This document shows positions 25,395 to 33,845 of a DNA stretch of 64,000 nt, one piece after another. This DNA comes from an uncultured Eubacteriales bacterium (GTDB lineage Bacteria > Bacillota > Clostridia > Christensenellales > Borkfalkiaceae). Made by a program: the position numbers and the translations under genes. Numbering within the stretch: position 1 is the first letter of the stretch; each line of letters opens with the position of its first letter. The DNA lies in assembly GCA_900540805.1 (NCBI GenBank), contig UQHL01000014.1, forward strand, positions 17,088 to 81,087. The letters run 5' to 3'. Under the pieces are notes generated by a model. It made no database searches and was not told where the DNA came from. It saw nothing but the letters and a program-made list of their open reading frames with translations.

Positions 25395-26276
25395 ATGAAA
25401 AAATATTTCAAGCACAAATTGGAAAATCTTCTCGTCATCGACAAAATCGTTACGATCCATTATTTCGAATTTGATAAAAATTTTAAGTCCAAAGTCGAAG
25501 CGCACGATTTTTGGGAGCTTGTCTATGCGGACAAGGAGGATATTCTCTGTACCGCCGACGGGGAGACGCTGGTTCTGAAACAGGGCGAGCTGCTGTTTCA
25601 TAAGCCCGACGAGGTTCATTCGCTCGCCGCGAACGGAAAAAACGCGCCCAACGTCTTTATCGTCTCTTTCGAATGTAAATCGGAGGCCGTACAATTTTTC
25701 GGGCATAAAAAAATACGCCTCGAAAAGGCGTACGTCAAATTTATTTATTCCATTATCCAAGAGGCGAAAAGGACTTTTGATATCCCCTATTCCGACCCCG
25801 AACTGAAAAAGCTGAAACTGCTTTCACGCCCCACGTTGGGAGGACAGCAGCTGATCAAAAATTATCTCGAAATTCTCCTGATCAACGTCATGCGTTCGCT
25901 GACGGAGACGGAGAGCGGAAATCCAATCTTTTTACAAAAGGACGAGCTCGAAACCAAGCTTGTCAAAGACGTCTTAAAACTTTTAACCGCCAATCTCTGC
26001 GGCGTCCTCACCATAGACGAGATCTGCGAGACGGTGGGCTACAGCAGAGCGTATGTCTTTCGGGAGTTTAAGGGCGCGACGGGCAAAAGCATAATGGAAT
26101 ATTTTACCTCCCTGAAGATCGAAAAAGCCAAACAGCTTTTGAGGGAAAACGAATTGTCCGTGAAGGAAATCGCGGACGCGCTGGCTTTCGACACCCCGAA
26201 TTATTTTTCAAAAACCTTTAAGCAGCTGACGGGGCAAACGCCCTCCTCCTACAAAAAGCACAGCTTCTTTCCGTAA
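25395..26276 (+). CDS. AraC-family transcriptional regulator of the amino-sugar operon
   Basis: This 293-residue protein has an N-terminal cupin-like sensing domain (HDFWELVYADKED, GELLFHKPDEVHSL) and a C-terminal pair of helix-turn-helix motifs (LTIDEICETVGYSRAYVFREFK and LSVKEIADALAFDTPNYFSKTF), followed by the conserved TGQTPSSYKK tail. It is divergent from the PIG-L operon with 127 bases between, so it likely controls that operon in response to its sugar substrate. There is no ribosome-binding site before ATG 25395, and the promoter places the transcript start about there. No later in-frame Met fits the family. Confidence 0.92.
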   Translation: MKKYFKHKLENLLVIDKIVTIHYFEFDKNFKSKVEAHDFWELVYADKEDILCTADGETLVLKQGELLFHKPDEVHSLAANGKNAPNVFIVSFECKSEAVQFFGHKKIRLEKAYVKFIYSIIQEAKRTFDIPYSDPELKKLKLLSRPTLGGQQLIKNYLEILLINVMRSLTETESGNPIFLQKDELETKLVKDVLKLLTANLCGVLTIDEICETVGYSRAYVFREFKGATGKSIMEYFTSLKIEKAKQLLRENELSVKEIADALAFDTPNYFSKTFKQLTGQTPSSYKKHSFFP

Positions 26277-26347
26277 CGCTTTCAAAAACCGCTTTATTCG
26301 CCTTCTAAGCGTGAATAAGGCCGTCCCAACAAATACCCGTCTCATAC

Positions 26348-26382
26348 AAAAACCGCCCGCAAAACGCTTGCAGACGGCTTTT
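26348..26382. terminator. bidirectional terminator between the AraC gene and the small minus-strand frame
   Basis: The ten-base arms CCGCCCGCAA and TTGCAGACGG pair fully (with wobbles) around a 4-base loop. T-rich tails lie on both sides (CTTTTAT on plus, TTTTTGT on minus). Confidence 0.8.
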
Positions 26383-26387
26383 ATATT

Positions 26388-26534
26388 TTATCTCGTCATA
26401 ATCTCCTCAAGCGTGGAACAGGCGGACAGCCCTACCGCGCCCGACAGGGAGGGCGGCACGTCTTTTCCCGTAACCGAATATCTGATGTTCCAAACGATTC
26501 CCGGACGTATTGAAGGAAAGGTTTTCCCGGGCAT
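26388..26534 (-). CDS. possible small protein, 48 residues
   Basis: ATG 26534 follows GGAAGGAC at good spacing, and the frame ends at a TAA just before the terminator at 26348-26382. The product begins MPGKTFPSIRPG and ends STLEEIMTR. It has a protein-like composition but no recognised family. It may be the tail of a lost gene, since the frame is closed by a stop a few codons upstream. Another 65-residue frame overlaps it. Bases 26535-26777 show no other gene. Confidence 0.3.
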   Translation of the reverse strand: MPGKTFPSIRPGIVWNIRYSVTGKDVPPSLSGAVGLSACSTLEEIMTR

Positions 26535-26777
26535 TTTGTCCTTCCGCTTTCAGGAGACCGTATTTCGTTCCGGCCGCCGTTTCATAATTGATGCTTCTGC
26601 GCACGGCGGTATTGCACTTCGGGAAACTCGCGCGAGAACTTTTCCTCTACCTCTTTATGCGATTTAGTTTATAAACTTTATTTTTTAATCATCTCACACA
26701 CATTTTCGTTTATCAATAGCTTTTTCGGCCCCTTTTGAGGGCTTTTGAAATTTTGGCGTCTGTAAAAAGGAAAAACC

Positions 26778-27785
26778 TTACAGAATATCGATTCCTTTGC
26801 TTTTACACTTTTCAAGCGTTTCCGCCGTCCAATAGGAGGCCTGAACCTCGCCGATGTGCAACTTTTCGAGAAGAAGCATACACAGCCTCGACTGGCCTAT
26901 GCCGCCTCCGATCGTCAAGGGCAGCGTTCCGTCCGCAATCAGACGGTGATATTCGTACTTCATCCTGTCCCGCTCGCCGGAAATTTCCAGCTGGCGTTTC
27001 AGGGCCTGTGCATCTACCCGTACGCCCATGGAGGAAAGCTCCAGCGGCTGTCCCAGCGTATCGTTCCAGAAAAGAAGGTCCCCGTTAAGCGACCAATCGT
27101 CGTAATCGGGCGCGCGTCCGTCGTGTCGGTTTCCGCTCCTCAGCGCGCCGCCGATTCCCATCAGAAATACGGTGCGGTATTTCTCCGTCGCGGCGCGTTC
27201 CCGCTCCTTCGGCGTCAAATCGGGATAGGCGTCCTCCAGCTCCTGCGCGGTGACGAAATAAACGTCTCTCTCCAACGTCCGCGTAAGGGCGGGATACATG
27301 CGCTTGATACGATTATGCGTATCGACGACCGCATCGACGATCCTCTGTACAATCATTTTGAGAAAGTCAAGGTTTCGTTCTTTTGAAGTAATTACCCTCT
27401 CCCAATCCCATTGATCGACAAATACGGAATGTAAGTTATCCATATCGTCGTCCCGACGGATGGCGTTCATATCCGTATAGAGCCCCTCGCCGGGAAGAAA
27501 GCCGTAGCGGTAAAGCGCCATGCGCTTCCACTTTGCGAGGGACTGAACGATTTCGCAGCGGGCGTCCGCCTCCTTCAAACCGAATTCAACCTTCCGCTCG
27601 ACGCCGTTAAGGTCGTCGTTGAGTCCGCTCGCCTTTTCGACAAACAGCGGCGCGGTGATCCTTTCGAGGTTCAGCCGTTCCGCAAGCGAACGCTCGAAGA
27701 TGTCCTTCACGGCCTTGATTGCCCGTTCGGTCTCTCTTAAGCTGAGTACGGAGGCATAGCCCTCGGGAATGATCAAATCTTTCAT
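26778..27785 (-). CDS. asnA: aspartate-ammonia ligase (asparagine synthetase A)
   Basis: This 335-residue AsnA makes asparagine from aspartate, ATP and ammonia. Class II synthetase-like blocks are clear: YASVLSLRETERAIK, APLFVEKASGLNDDL, SLAKWKRMAL, DMNAIRRDD, HSVFVDQWDWE, and the C-terminal IGGGIGQSRLCMLLL ATP-binding loop. Its length is normal. It is the last gene of the proline block and lies 54 bases after proC. GGGAGAGAG precedes ATG 27785. No T-box leader is present, so it probably relies on read-through from the upstream genes. Confidence 0.95.
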   Translation of the reverse strand: MKDLIIPEGYASVLSLRETERAIKAVKDIFERSLAERLNLERITAPLFVEKASGLNDDLNGVERKVEFGLKEADARCEIVQSLAKWKRMALYRYGFLPGEGLYTDMNAIRRDDDMDNLHSVFVDQWDWERVITSKERNLDFLKMIVQRIVDAVVDTHNRIKRMYPALTRTLERDVYFVTAQELEDAYPDLTPKERERAATEKYRTVFLMGIGGALRSGNRHDGRAPDYDDWSLNGDLLFWNDTLGQPLELSSMGVRVDAQALKRQLEISGERDRMKYEYHRLIADGTLPLTIGGGIGQSRLCMLLLEKLHIGEVQASYWTAETLEKCKSKGIDIL

Positions 27786-27839
27786 GCTATCTCTCTCCCT
27801 TGATATTGCGAAATATAAAACTCTTTTGCGGCTCCTTCG

Positions 27840-28670
27840 CTATTTCGCGCCGCATGCTTTGCCCGCCAGCTCCAGCGTTCGCCGATAGGAGGCCTCCGCG
27901 GCGGAATGCACGATTTCGGCCAAACCGTCTTTTTCCAAACTTTTTACGCCCTCGATCGTCGTGCCGCCCGGGCTGCATACTTCTTTTTTCAGCTCGTCGG
28001 GCGCCTTTCCGCTTTCCATCGCCAATTTTGCCGAACCGAATACGGTCTGTTCGGCATAGAGAAGCGAGCTTTTCTCGTCCAGCCCTAACGAAGTGCCCGC
28101 GTCCGCAAGCGCCTTTATAAACATGAATACATACGCGGGGGCGCAGCCGCTGATAATGCTTGCGGCGTCCATCTCCGCTTCGGATATTTCATGTGTTTTC
28201 CCTGCGAGCTCCAGCGCGGAAACGAGCGTTTCCGTCTCCTCTTTCGTCGCGGAGGAATTGGTCGCATAGAGCACCATGCCCGCACCGACGGAAACGGGAG
28301 TATTCGGCATGATGCGGACGACGGGTACCTCCGCCCCGTATAGTTCGGCAATTGCGGCCGCGGACAGCCCCGCCGCCATGGATACGAGAATAAAACGGCC
28401 GCCCGTTGCCGCGCGCGCCCTCAATACAGGAGAAATTTCCGCAAACAGTTCGCGCATGCCCTGCGGCTTCACCCCGAGAAAAATATAGCGGCAGGAAGAA
28501 GCGATTTCCTCGTTGGTCGCTACCCTGCCCCCTGTCTTTGCAGCAAGGGCTTCCGCTTTTGCCCGCGTGCGGTTGGAAAGCATCACCTCGTCGGGGGAAA
28601 GCCTGCGGCATACGGCCTCCGCCAGCGCGCCGCCCATATTTCCCGTCCCGATAAATCCGAACAATTCCAT
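27840..28670 (-). CDS. proC: pyrroline-5-carboxylate reductase
   Basis: This 276-residue enzyme does the last step of proline synthesis, reducing pyrroline-5-carboxylate with NAD(P)H. The Rossmann motif GFIGTGNMGGAL is at residues 4-15, and the family has VRIMPNTPVSVGAGM and the C-terminal signature CSPGGTTIEGVKSLE. ATG 28670 is chosen because AAGGAG lies six bases upstream; a longer frame to 28709 would overlap proA. It starts 10 bases after proA, so proB-proA-proC is one operon. Confidence 0.96.
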   Translation of the reverse strand: MELFGFIGTGNMGGALAEAVCRRLSPDEVMLSNRTRAKAEALAAKTGGRVATNEEIASSCRYIFLGVKPQGMRELFAEISPVLRARAATGGRFILVSMAAGLSAAAIAELYGAEVPVVRIMPNTPVSVGAGMVLYATNSSATKEETETLVSALELAGKTHEISEAEMDAASIISGCAPAYVFMFIKALADAGTSLGLDEKSSLLYAEQTVFGSAKLAMESGKAPDELKKEVCSPGGTTIEGVKSLEKDGLAEIVHSAAEASYRRTLELAGKACGAK

Positions 28671-28680
28671 TTTATGCTCC

Positions 28681-29943
28681 TTATTCTCTGATTTGTCCGT
28701 CGCCGACAATCCGATACTGATAACTCGTCAACTCCCTCAAACCCATGGGACCCCGCGCATGAAGCTTCTGCGTGGAGATGCCCATTTCACAGCCGAGCCC
28801 GAACTCGCCGCCGTCCGTAAAGCGGGTGGAAGCGTTGACATAGACGGCCGCGCTGTCAACAAGGGACAAAAAGGCCTTTTGAACCTCTTTATCCTCGGCA
28901 ATCACCGCTTCGCTGTGTCCCGTGGAGTGACGGGCGATATGCTCCGCGGCCGCATATACGTCGTCAACGACGGCAACGGCTAAAATATAATCGAGAAATT
29001 CGGTATCGAAATCCCCCTCTGCCGCAGGAGTTCCCTCCGTCAGCGCTGCCGCGCGGCCGTCGAGCCGCAGCTGAACGGGGATTTTTCCCTCATGCCGACG
29101 GTCGTCAACGAGCGTCTTTTTCAGTTTGGGCAGAAAGGAAGCCGCAATTTCTTTATGTACAAGGCACACCTCCGCCGCGTTACATACGGAGGGACGGTCG
29201 GTTTTTGCGTTTTCGACAATCTTCAGCGCCTTCTCCATATCCGCACTCGCATCTACGTAAATATGACAGATCCCCGTTCCCGTTTCGATACACGGCACCG
29301 TCGCGTTTTCCACGCAGGCACGGATAAGCCCCGCACCGCCTCGGGGGATCAGCAGATCGACAAGCCCGCGCGCCCGCATCAACGTTTCGGCCCCCGCTTT
29401 CGAGGTATCGTCCAGAATGTTGACGAGCTCACGCGGCAGGCCGCACGCTTCAAGCGCGCGGCGCATGGCCCTCACGACTGCGTGAGAGGACTCGAACGCT
29501 TCCTTCCCGCCGCGCAGAATACACACGTTGCCGCTCTTTAAGCACAGCGCCGCGGCGTCCGAGGTCACGTTTGGGCGGCTTTCGTAAATAACCGCCACGA
29601 CGCCCATGGGCACGGATACTTTTTCAATCGTCAAGCCGTTGGGGCGGACGACGCGCTCCAAAACGCGCCCTGTGGGATCGTCGAGCTTCGCTACCGCGCG
29701 GACGCCGTCCGCCATAGCGGCAATGCGCTGCTTTGTCAGCGTCAGACGGTCGAGCATGACCTCGGAAACGGTTCCCCTCGCCCGCTCCACGTCGGCACGG
29801 TTCGCCTCGAGAATAAGCTCGGTATCCTCGACCAGCGCATCCGCCATAGCGTACAGCGCCTCGTTCTTCTTTTTGCAATCGAGACACGCCGCACGGCGCA
29901 CGGCGCCTTTGGCATCCGATAAAATCTCTTCCGTCCTTTTCAT
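28681..29943 (-). CDS. proA: gamma-glutamyl phosphate reductase
   Basis: This 420-residue enzyme reduces gamma-glutamyl phosphate to glutamate semialdehyde. It has PMGVVAVIYESRPNVT, ALCLKSGNVCILRGGKEA, the catalytic Cys region DRPSVCNAAEVCLVH, and the ending RGPMGLRELTSYQYRI. Length is normal. The ATG overlaps the proB stop (ATGA), which couples the two proteins, whose unstable phosphate intermediate is thought to be passed directly between them. Confidence 0.97.
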   Translation of the reverse strand: MKRTEEILSDAKGAVRRAACLDCKKKNEALYAMADALVEDTELILEANRADVERARGTVSEVMLDRLTLTKQRIAAMADGVRAVAKLDDPTGRVLERVVRPNGLTIEKVSVPMGVVAVIYESRPNVTSDAAALCLKSGNVCILRGGKEAFESSHAVVRAMRRALEACGLPRELVNILDDTSKAGAETLMRARGLVDLLIPRGGAGLIRACVENATVPCIETGTGICHIYVDASADMEKALKIVENAKTDRPSVCNAAEVCLVHKEIAASFLPKLKKTLVDDRRHEGKIPVQLRLDGRAAALTEGTPAAEGDFDTEFLDYILAVAVVDDVYAAAEHIARHSTGHSEAVIAEDKEVQKAFLSLVDSAAVYVNASTRFTDGGEFGLGCEMGISTQKLHARGPMGLRELTSYQYRIVGDGQIRE

Positions 29944-30719
29944 TTCGTCTCCTTTCCCCGGCCGAAAAATTTTGTTCCGAAAGGCAGGCCGTCCGCAATA
30001 TTATATAAAACCGACGGACGCGAGCCGTTGGCGATGATCATATCGATCCCCGACTCCATAGCGATCGCGGCCGCGTGAATCTTTGTTTTCATGCCGCCCG
30101 TACCGAGTTCCGACCCCTTTCCCTCGCCCAAAGCAAGTATTTCGGGCGTAAGGGCGGACACCTCCGAAAGGAACGTCGCATCGAGATATTTGTGCGGATC
30201 TTTGGTGTATAAGCCGTCGATATCCGACAAAAGGACGAGCAGATCCGCGCCGACGTTTGCCGCGACGATCGCCGCCAGCGTATCGTTGTCGCCGATGACG
30301 ATTTCGTCCGTAGCTACCGTATCGTTTTCGTTGACGATCGGAAAGGCGCCCAGCTCCAGCAGGCGGAAAACGGTGTTGCGGAAATTTTCGCATCGCTTTT
30401 CGTTTTCGATGTCCTCGCCCGTCAGCAAGATCTGCGCAACCGTGTGGTTATAACCTCCGATCAGTTTGTCGTAGGTGTACATCAATTCGCACTGCCCGAC
30501 GGCCGCGGCAGCCTGTTTGGTGGGGATATCCTCGGGACGGGATTTCAGCCCCAGCTTTCCTACCCCCATGCCGATTGCGCCCGAGGAAATTAAAATAATC
30601 TCGTTTCCCGCGTTTTTAAGGTCGCACATTACCCGGCAAAGTTCCTCGACGCGGCGGATATTCAGCCGTCCCGTCGCATAAGCGAGCGTCGAAGTGCCTA
30701 TTTTGATTACGATTCTCAT
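29940..30719 (-). CDS. proB: glutamate 5-kinase, short form without PUA domain
   Basis: This 259-residue amino-acid kinase makes gamma-glutamyl phosphate, the first and usually proline-inhibited step. It starts VIKIGTSTLAY and has ISSGAIGMG, VGQCELMYTYD, QILLTGEDIEN, FPIVNENDTVATDE and LSDIDGLYTKDPH. It ends right after the kinase domain (GGMKTKIHAAAIAM...), so the C-terminal PUA domain of E. coli ProB is absent. ATG 30719 with AAAGGAAAA upstream is preferred to the frame opening at 30854. It lies 10 bases after the isocitrate dehydrogenase gene. Confidence 0.96.
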   Translation of the reverse strand: MRIVIKIGTSTLAYATGRLNIRRVEELCRVMCDLKNAGNEIILISSGAIGMGVGKLGLKSRPEDIPTKQAAAAVGQCELMYTYDKLIGGYNHTVAQILLTGEDIENEKRCENFRNTVFRLLELGAFPIVNENDTVATDEIVIGDNDTLAAIVAANVGADLLVLLSDIDGLYTKDPHKYLDATFLSEVSALTPEILALGEGKGSELGTGGMKTKIHAAAIAMESGIDMIIANGSRPSVLYNIADGLPFGTKFFGRGKETK

Positions 30720-30729
30720 ACGTTTTCCT

Positions 30730-31851
30730 TTACAGAGCGGACAACACCGCGTCGCCGAACGCCTCCGCTTTTGCCCCCGCGGCAGAGCCGTCGCATACCG
30801 CGCGGGACGCCGCTTCGTCGAGGGCGCGGGAAAGCCTTTCGCTCTCTTTGACAAACCCTATATGCGCAAGCAGCAACGCTTCCGCGCGCAGAATACTTTC
30901 GGGGGAGGCGTATTCGCCCAGCCCCTCCGCGACCAGACGGGGCGCGCTGCCGTGCACCGCCTCAAACATCGCATACCTCGCCCCCACGTTGGCGCTGCCT
31001 GCCGTACCGACGCCGCCCTGTATCTGCGCGGCCTCGTCCGTGATGATGTCGCCGTAAAGATTGGGCAGGACGAAGACCTGAAACTTTTGGCGTATCTGCC
31101 CGTTGAGCAGGTTGGCGCACATAATGTCGATATAATAATCCTCTACGACAATTTCGGGATAGTCTTTGGCCACCTCGCGGCAGATTTCCGAAAATTTGCC
31201 GTCCGTCTTTTTCATGATATTCGCTTTGGTGACGATACTGACGTGCGTTTTGCCGTTTTTCCGCGCAAAATCAAACGCCGCGCGCGCGATCCGCCGCGTG
31301 CCCTCGTCGGTGATCACCTTGAAATCGAACGCCAGCACGCCGGGGATCTCCACGCCCGAACTGCCCAAAACGTATTCCCCCTCGGTGTTTTCCCTGAAAA
31401 ACGTCCAGTCTATCCCCAGCTCCTTCACCCGCACGGGGCGGACGTTGGAAAACAGGTCGAGCTCTCGCCTCAGCGCGACGTTGGCGCTTTCGAGCGTGCC
31501 GCCTTTGGGTGTTTCCGTGGGGCCTTTCAGCAAAACGTCGCATTTCCTGATTTCCGCAAGCGTATCCTCGGGAACGGAGACCCCCAGGCGCAGACGGTTT
31601 TCGATGGTGAGTCCGCTTATTTCCTTCAGCTCAACCCTGCCCCCCGCAATCTGTTCCTTCAACAGTTCGCAAAGAACTCTTTTCGCCTCGCGCATGATGA
31701 TCGGGCCGATGCCGTCGCCGTCGATCAGCCCTATCCTTATTTTTCCGTCCGCCCTCTTTTGCGCAGGCGGATTTTTCATTTTTTCCGCGCGTTCGCATTG
31801 TTCGGTCAATAATTTTCTGAATTTTTCCACAGCGGCTTCGATCGCTTCCAT
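30730..31851 (-). CDS. icd: isocitrate dehydrogenase (beta-decarboxylating family)
   Basis: This 373-residue enzyme most likely oxidises isocitrate to 2-oxoglutarate. IDGDGIGP and SANVALRRELDLFSNVRP mark isocitrate rather than isopropylmalate dehydrogenase (Ser in the substrate loop). NLYGDIITDEAAQIQGGVG and EAVHGSAP complete the family pattern. An extra helical stretch of about 35 residues (EAIEAAVEKFRKLL...) precedes the core. ATG 31851 lies five bases after the aconitase stop. Cofactor choice between NAD and NADP is not certain from the sequence. It links citrate formation with the proline genes that follow. Confidence 0.88.
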   Translation of the reverse strand: MEAIEAAVEKFRKLLTEQCERAEKMKNPPAQKRADGKIRIGLIDGDGIGPIIMREAKRVLCELLKEQIAGGRVELKEISGLTIENRLRLGVSVPEDTLAEIRKCDVLLKGPTETPKGGTLESANVALRRELDLFSNVRPVRVKELGIDWTFFRENTEGEYVLGSSGVEIPGVLAFDFKVITDEGTRRIARAAFDFARKNGKTHVSIVTKANIMKKTDGKFSEICREVAKDYPEIVVEDYYIDIMCANLLNGQIRQKFQVFVLPNLYGDIITDEAAQIQGGVGTAGSANVGARYAMFEAVHGSAPRLVAEGLGEYASPESILRAEALLLAHIGFVKESERLSRALDEAASRAVCDGSAAGAKAEAFGDAVLSAL

Positions 31852-31856
31852 TCGGC

Positions 31857-33782
31857 TTATACCCCCTTGGTGTAATTGAGCAGACCGCCCGCGCGAAGAA
31901 TATTGTACGTCCGCTCCGTCAGCGCGCATTTGAGCCATATCGTTTTGCCGTTTGTCAAATCGACGGCCTTCACGCGGCCCTTTTCCAAAGACGCATACAG
32001 ATTTTCGAAAGCGAGTTCGTCCGAAAGGGATATCGCGTCATAATCCTCCGCGTTTTCAAATTCGAGCGGAATAATGCCCGCGTTGACGAGGTTGGCAATA
32101 TGGATACGTGCAAAGCTCTTGGCGATTACCGCCTTGACGCCGAGATACATGGGCACGAGCGCCGCGTGCTCCCTCGACGAGCCCTGGCCGTAATTGACGC
32201 CGCCCACAACCACGCTTCGGCCGTATTCCTTCGCCCGCGTGGGGAATTGTTGATCCACTGCGGAAAAACAAAATTCCGACATATACGGAATGTTCGAACG
32301 GAAAGGCAGTATCTTCGCGCCCGCGGGCATGATATGGTCGGTGGTGATATTGTCGCCCGTTTTCAGCGAGACTTTTACCGTCATTTCATCGGCGATCGGG
32401 TCGTTTACGGGGAAAGGCTTGATGTTCGGCCCCCGCACCACCTCGACGCGTTCCGCTTCCGCCTCGCCTGCGGGAGAAATGACCGCGCTGTCGTCAATCT
32501 TAAACGCTTCGGGCATCGTAACCGAGATTTCTCCGCCGAACGACCTCGGATCGGTGATCGTGCCGCAAAGAGCGGATACCGCGGCCGTTTCGGGAGAACA
32601 TAAATAAATCTGCGCGTCCTTGGTTCCGCTTCTGCCCTCAAAATTTCTGTTGAACGTGCGCAGGGAAACTCCGCCGGAGCTAGGCGAAAATCCCATGCCG
32701 ATACAGGGGCCGCAGGCGCATTCCAAAAGTCTTGCGCCCGAAGCGATAATATCTCCCATCGCGCCCGATTCCGCCAACTGCAAAAGCACCTGCTTCGAGC
32801 CGGGGGAAACGGAGACGGAAACGCTGTCGGATACCTTTTTGCCGCGAAAAATCGCCGCCACCTTCAGCATGTCGTACAGCGACGAATTGGTACAGGAGCC
32901 GATACACACCTGATCCACCCTCGTCCCTTTCAGCGAGCTTACCTTCACCACGTTGTCGGGACTGTGCGGCATGGCGATCAGAGGCTCGAGCGAACCGAGG
33001 TCGATCTCCACCACCTTATCATATACCGCGTCGGGATCGCTTTGCAAAGCCACGAAATCCTTCGCCCGCCCTTGAGCGGCCAAAAATTGTTCCGTCACTT
33101 CGTCGGAGGGAAAAATCGAAGTGGTTGCGCCGAGCTCCGCGCCCATGTTGGTAATCGTCGCCCGTTCGGGCACGGTCAGGGTCTTGACGCCCTCGCCGCC
33201 CCATTCGACAATGTATCCGACGCCGCCCTTGACGGAAAGCAGGCGGAGGATTTCCAGGCTGACGTCCTTCGCCGTGACAAACGGACGAAGCTTTCCCGTC
33301 AGATTTACTTTCAACATTTTGGGCATCGTGATATAATAAGCTCCTCCGCCCATCGCGACGGCGACGTCCATGCCGCCCGCGCCGAACGCCAGCATACCCA
33401 GCCCGCCGCCCGTCGGCGTATGGCTGTCCGAACCGATCAGCGTTTTGCCCGGGATACCGAAGCGCTCGAGATGCACCTGATGGCAGATGCCGTTGCCGGG
33501 CCTGGAAAAATAAATCCCGTGCTTTTTTGCCGCCGTTTGAATAAAGCGATGATCGTCGGGATTTTCAAAACCCGTCTGAAGCGTGTTGTGATCGACGTAG
33601 GCGACGGACTTTTCCGTCCGTACGCGGTCGATGCCCATGCTCTCGAATTCGAGATATGCCATCGTGCCCGTGGCGTCCTGCGTCAGCGTCTGATCGATTT
33701 TGAGCGCGATCTCCGCCCCTGCCTTCATCTCTCCCGAAACGAGGTGCGCCGCGATAATTTTTTGTGCGATTGTCTGTCCCAT
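31857..33782 (-). CDS. acn: aconitate hydratase
   Basis: This 641-residue iron-sulfur enzyme isomerises citrate to isocitrate. The cluster cysteines are in VCIGSCTNSSLYDM and ECACGPCIGMGFSP. GSDSHTPTGGGLGMLAFGAGGMDVAVAM, NRNFEGRSG and the swivel-domain block GVNYGQGSSREHAALVPMY are intact. The length fits the shorter mitochondrial-like or homoaconitase-like group, not the 900-residue AcnA. AAGGAAG precedes ATG 33782. It stands between Re-citrate synthase and isocitrate dehydrogenase, in pathway order. Confidence 0.95.
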   Translation of the reverse strand: MGQTIAQKIIAAHLVSGEMKAGAEIALKIDQTLTQDATGTMAYLEFESMGIDRVRTEKSVAYVDHNTLQTGFENPDDHRFIQTAAKKHGIYFSRPGNGICHQVHLERFGIPGKTLIGSDSHTPTGGGLGMLAFGAGGMDVAVAMGGGAYYITMPKMLKVNLTGKLRPFVTAKDVSLEILRLLSVKGGVGYIVEWGGEGVKTLTVPERATITNMGAELGATTSIFPSDEVTEQFLAAQGRAKDFVALQSDPDAVYDKVVEIDLGSLEPLIAMPHSPDNVVKVSSLKGTRVDQVCIGSCTNSSLYDMLKVAAIFRGKKVSDSVSVSVSPGSKQVLLQLAESGAMGDIIASGARLLECACGPCIGMGFSPSSGGVSLRTFNRNFEGRSGTKDAQIYLCSPETAAVSALCGTITDPRSFGGEISVTMPEAFKIDDSAVISPAGEAEAERVEVVRGPNIKPFPVNDPIADEMTVKVSLKTGDNITTDHIMPAGAKILPFRSNIPYMSEFCFSAVDQQFPTRAKEYGRSVVVGGVNYGQGSSREHAALVPMYLGVKAVIAKSFARIHIANLVNAGIIPLEFENAEDYDAISLSDELAFENLYASLEKGRVKAVDLTNGKTIWLKCALTERTYNILRAGGLLNYTKGV

Positions 33783-33845
33783 ATTCTTCCTTTACGATTT
33801 ATTATTTGTTACTATATTTATATACCCCGCAAAAGGGGCCGTTAC

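Noticed and set aside
26311..26667. 118-codon plus-strand frame after the AraC gene.
   Set aside because: It runs through the terminator stem, has no ribosome site and shows no family resemblance.
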